Notes under the pieces: model-generated
Told to the model about the DNA's origin: nothing
Databases searched by the model: none
Seen by the model: only the letters and a program-made list of their open reading frames with translations
Program-made: the position numbers and the translations under genes
Origin: a virus
DNA length: 28,701 bases
Strand: one strand, 5' to 3'
IMG/VR virus record: IMGVR_UViG_3300008108_006704
Span: 1 to 28,701 of that record
In this document: piece after piece, positions 27,592-28,701 of the stretch
Layout: every line of letters starts with the position of its first letter
Position numbering within the stretch: the first letter of the stretch is position 1

Positions 27592-28701
27592 TTAAAATCC
27601 TTCTACATCTGATAGTTTATACCATGACCCATCTATTTGAACCTCCCATTGGTTATTATGAAGTTCTAAAGGATAAACAACACCCGCTTGTTTAATATAA
27701 TAACCCTCACCAGATTCATTTCTGAATACGTTATCACGAATTGTAACAGGTAATTGGGATTTTAATTCATCAAATTGAGTATCTCTATCTATAAGTGAAA
27801 TAAGGTTGGATAACCAACTTACTGGTGGTACCAACAAATCAAAAACAAACTCTTCAATAGAACGTCCTTTAAACATTGCATTTACCTTATCCTGCCAAGT
27901 TAATTCATAACCCTTTTTTTGTTGTGCCGTTAAATTAGTAACATCGTATAATATACGTACAGCTTGGACCGCAACTGAGGCCGCCCATATATTACGAATT
28001 CTCTTCCAAAATAATGGTAAAGAAAATTCATTATCGGCACCTTTTATAATGTATTCAGTTAATTTTTGTACATTAAACAAATCTTTATAACCAAACGGTA
28101 TTGTTTTAGTAATACCCTCAATTGATTTTTTAGCGAAATCTCTTTTTTGTACCAAAGTCATCTTATCCCAAACCTTTGATAAGTCAGCATAAACAACATC
28201 AATTTGAGTAGATTTTTCAAGATTTTGTCTCAATACATCTGTCATCTGCTCTATATAAAGTTTAATTTCTTTTGGATTATAAAATTTAGATAAGGTAGTT
28301 CCGTTAGCCCGTAAATATTCGTTTAAGACATCATCAATCGATTTAGTACCGTCAATAATACTTTCCATATTTTGGTCAAAAATATTTCTGAGCGCATCAT
28401 ACAAAGTACTGTCAGTAATCTTTGATGATGCCCTTACCCCATCGTCAATAATATTTTTTAATTCATTTTTAAGTGACTGTACTAATTCAGGTGGGGCTCC
28501 TCTTAGATAAGTTAATTTGTCAATCGTGTTATTAAATTGTTCAATAACACTATCATAATTTTTTGGATTATTTTTTAAAAATAAAATGGCTTCATCAATA
28601 TTTGAATCAAATTGAGTTCCTAATAATTTATTATCAAATATTATTTTAGATATGCTCTCAAAGTCCAAATTCTTTATTAATTTTACTATAATATCATCCG
28701 A
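27592..28701 (-). CDS. Hypothetical protein, 5' end beyond the window
   Basis: The frame is open to the right edge (SDDIIVKLIKNLDFESISKI...), so the N-terminus is missing; the in-frame TTG at 28668 is not a convincing start. At least 369 residues remain. Helical and charged, with ERIRNIWAASVAVQAVRILY-like segments (KRIRNIWAASVAVQAVRILYD, about 120 residues before the end) and LLVPPVSWLSNLISLIDRD, which are amphipathic or weakly hydrophobic. The C-terminus is a small beta module (GEGYYIKQAGVVYPLELHNN). Not recognised. It may be a large internal virion protein. Confidence 0.6.
   Translation of the reverse strand, partial: SDDIIVKLIKNLDFESISKIIFDNKLLGTQFDSNIDEAILFLKNNPKNYDSVIEQFNNTIDKLTYLRGAPPELVQSLKNELKNIIDDGVRASSKITDSTLYDALRNIFDQNMESIIDGTKSIDDVLNEYLRANGTTLSKFYNPKEIKLYIEQMTDVLRQNLEKSTQIDVVYADLSKVWDKMTLVQKRDFAKKSIEGITKTIPFGYKDLFNVQKLTEYIIKGADNEFSLPLFWKRIRNIWAASVAVQAVRILYDVTNLTAQQKKGYELTWQDKVNAMFKGRSIEEFVFDLLVPPVSWLSNLISLIDRDTQFDELKSQLPVTIRDNVFRNESGEGYYIKQAGVVYPLELHNNQWEVQIDGSWYKLSDVEGF

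Overview
The window looks like part of a large tailed-phage genome with a T4-type head module, infecting a member of the Bacteroidota, most likely a Flavobacteriia-like host. The phage evidence is a minus-strand block in T4-like order: large terminase, portal, a core-type protein, prohead protease, an acidic scaffold-like protein and a gp23-like major capsid protein that runs off the left edge. A holin/endolysin pair lies on the right. The host evidence has four parts: TTTG-N19-21-TAnnTTTG promoters in front of plus-strand genes, absence of Shine-Dalgarno sequences at the starts I inspected, a Bacteroidota-type ribosomal protein bS21, and a secreted lectin-like protein with a C-terminal domain resembling type IX secretion signals.

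Layout. 1-14,000 is almost entirely minus-strand virion genes, with one plus-strand exception: rpsU (bS21) inserted between head genes. 14,049-17,821 holds a possible proteolysis module: a protein with two UVR motifs on the minus strand, then on the plus strand a ClpC-type AAA+ unfoldase without its N-domain and an M20-type zinc aminopeptidase. 17,818-20,477 has two minus-strand unknown or virion-type genes flanking a small secreted protein. 20,500-21,032 holds a promoter, an uncharacterised structured leader RNA and a complete tmRNA (ssrA) with an unusual predicted tag. 21,125-23,981 is accessory: a small lipoprotein, a short unknown protein, a Cys-cluster (DUF6011-like) protein, the C-type-lectin/T9SS protein and a GT25-like glycosyltransferase. 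24,041-24,981 is the lysis cassette. 25,069-25,677 carries an HNH endonuclease and a tRNA-Leu(UAA). 25,742 to the right edge holds three minus-strand proteins of unknown, probably virion, function.

Two promoter classes can be read. Host sigma-type promoters (TATATTTG and close variants) precede clpC, the peptidase, the tmRNA, the DUF6011-like gene, HNH and the tRNA. A second motif, TATTTAT(T/A)A in gene-relative orientation, sits just upstream of many minus-strand genes and also of rpsU on the plus strand. It resembles a late promoter dedicated to virion genes.

The most interesting idea is a phage takeover of host translation quality control and proteolysis: bS21, tmRNA, tRNA-Leu, ClpC lacking its N-domain, a UVR-domain partner and an aminopeptidase in one 28.7-kb stretch. 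That these parts work together is inference; the individual gene identities are mostly secure.
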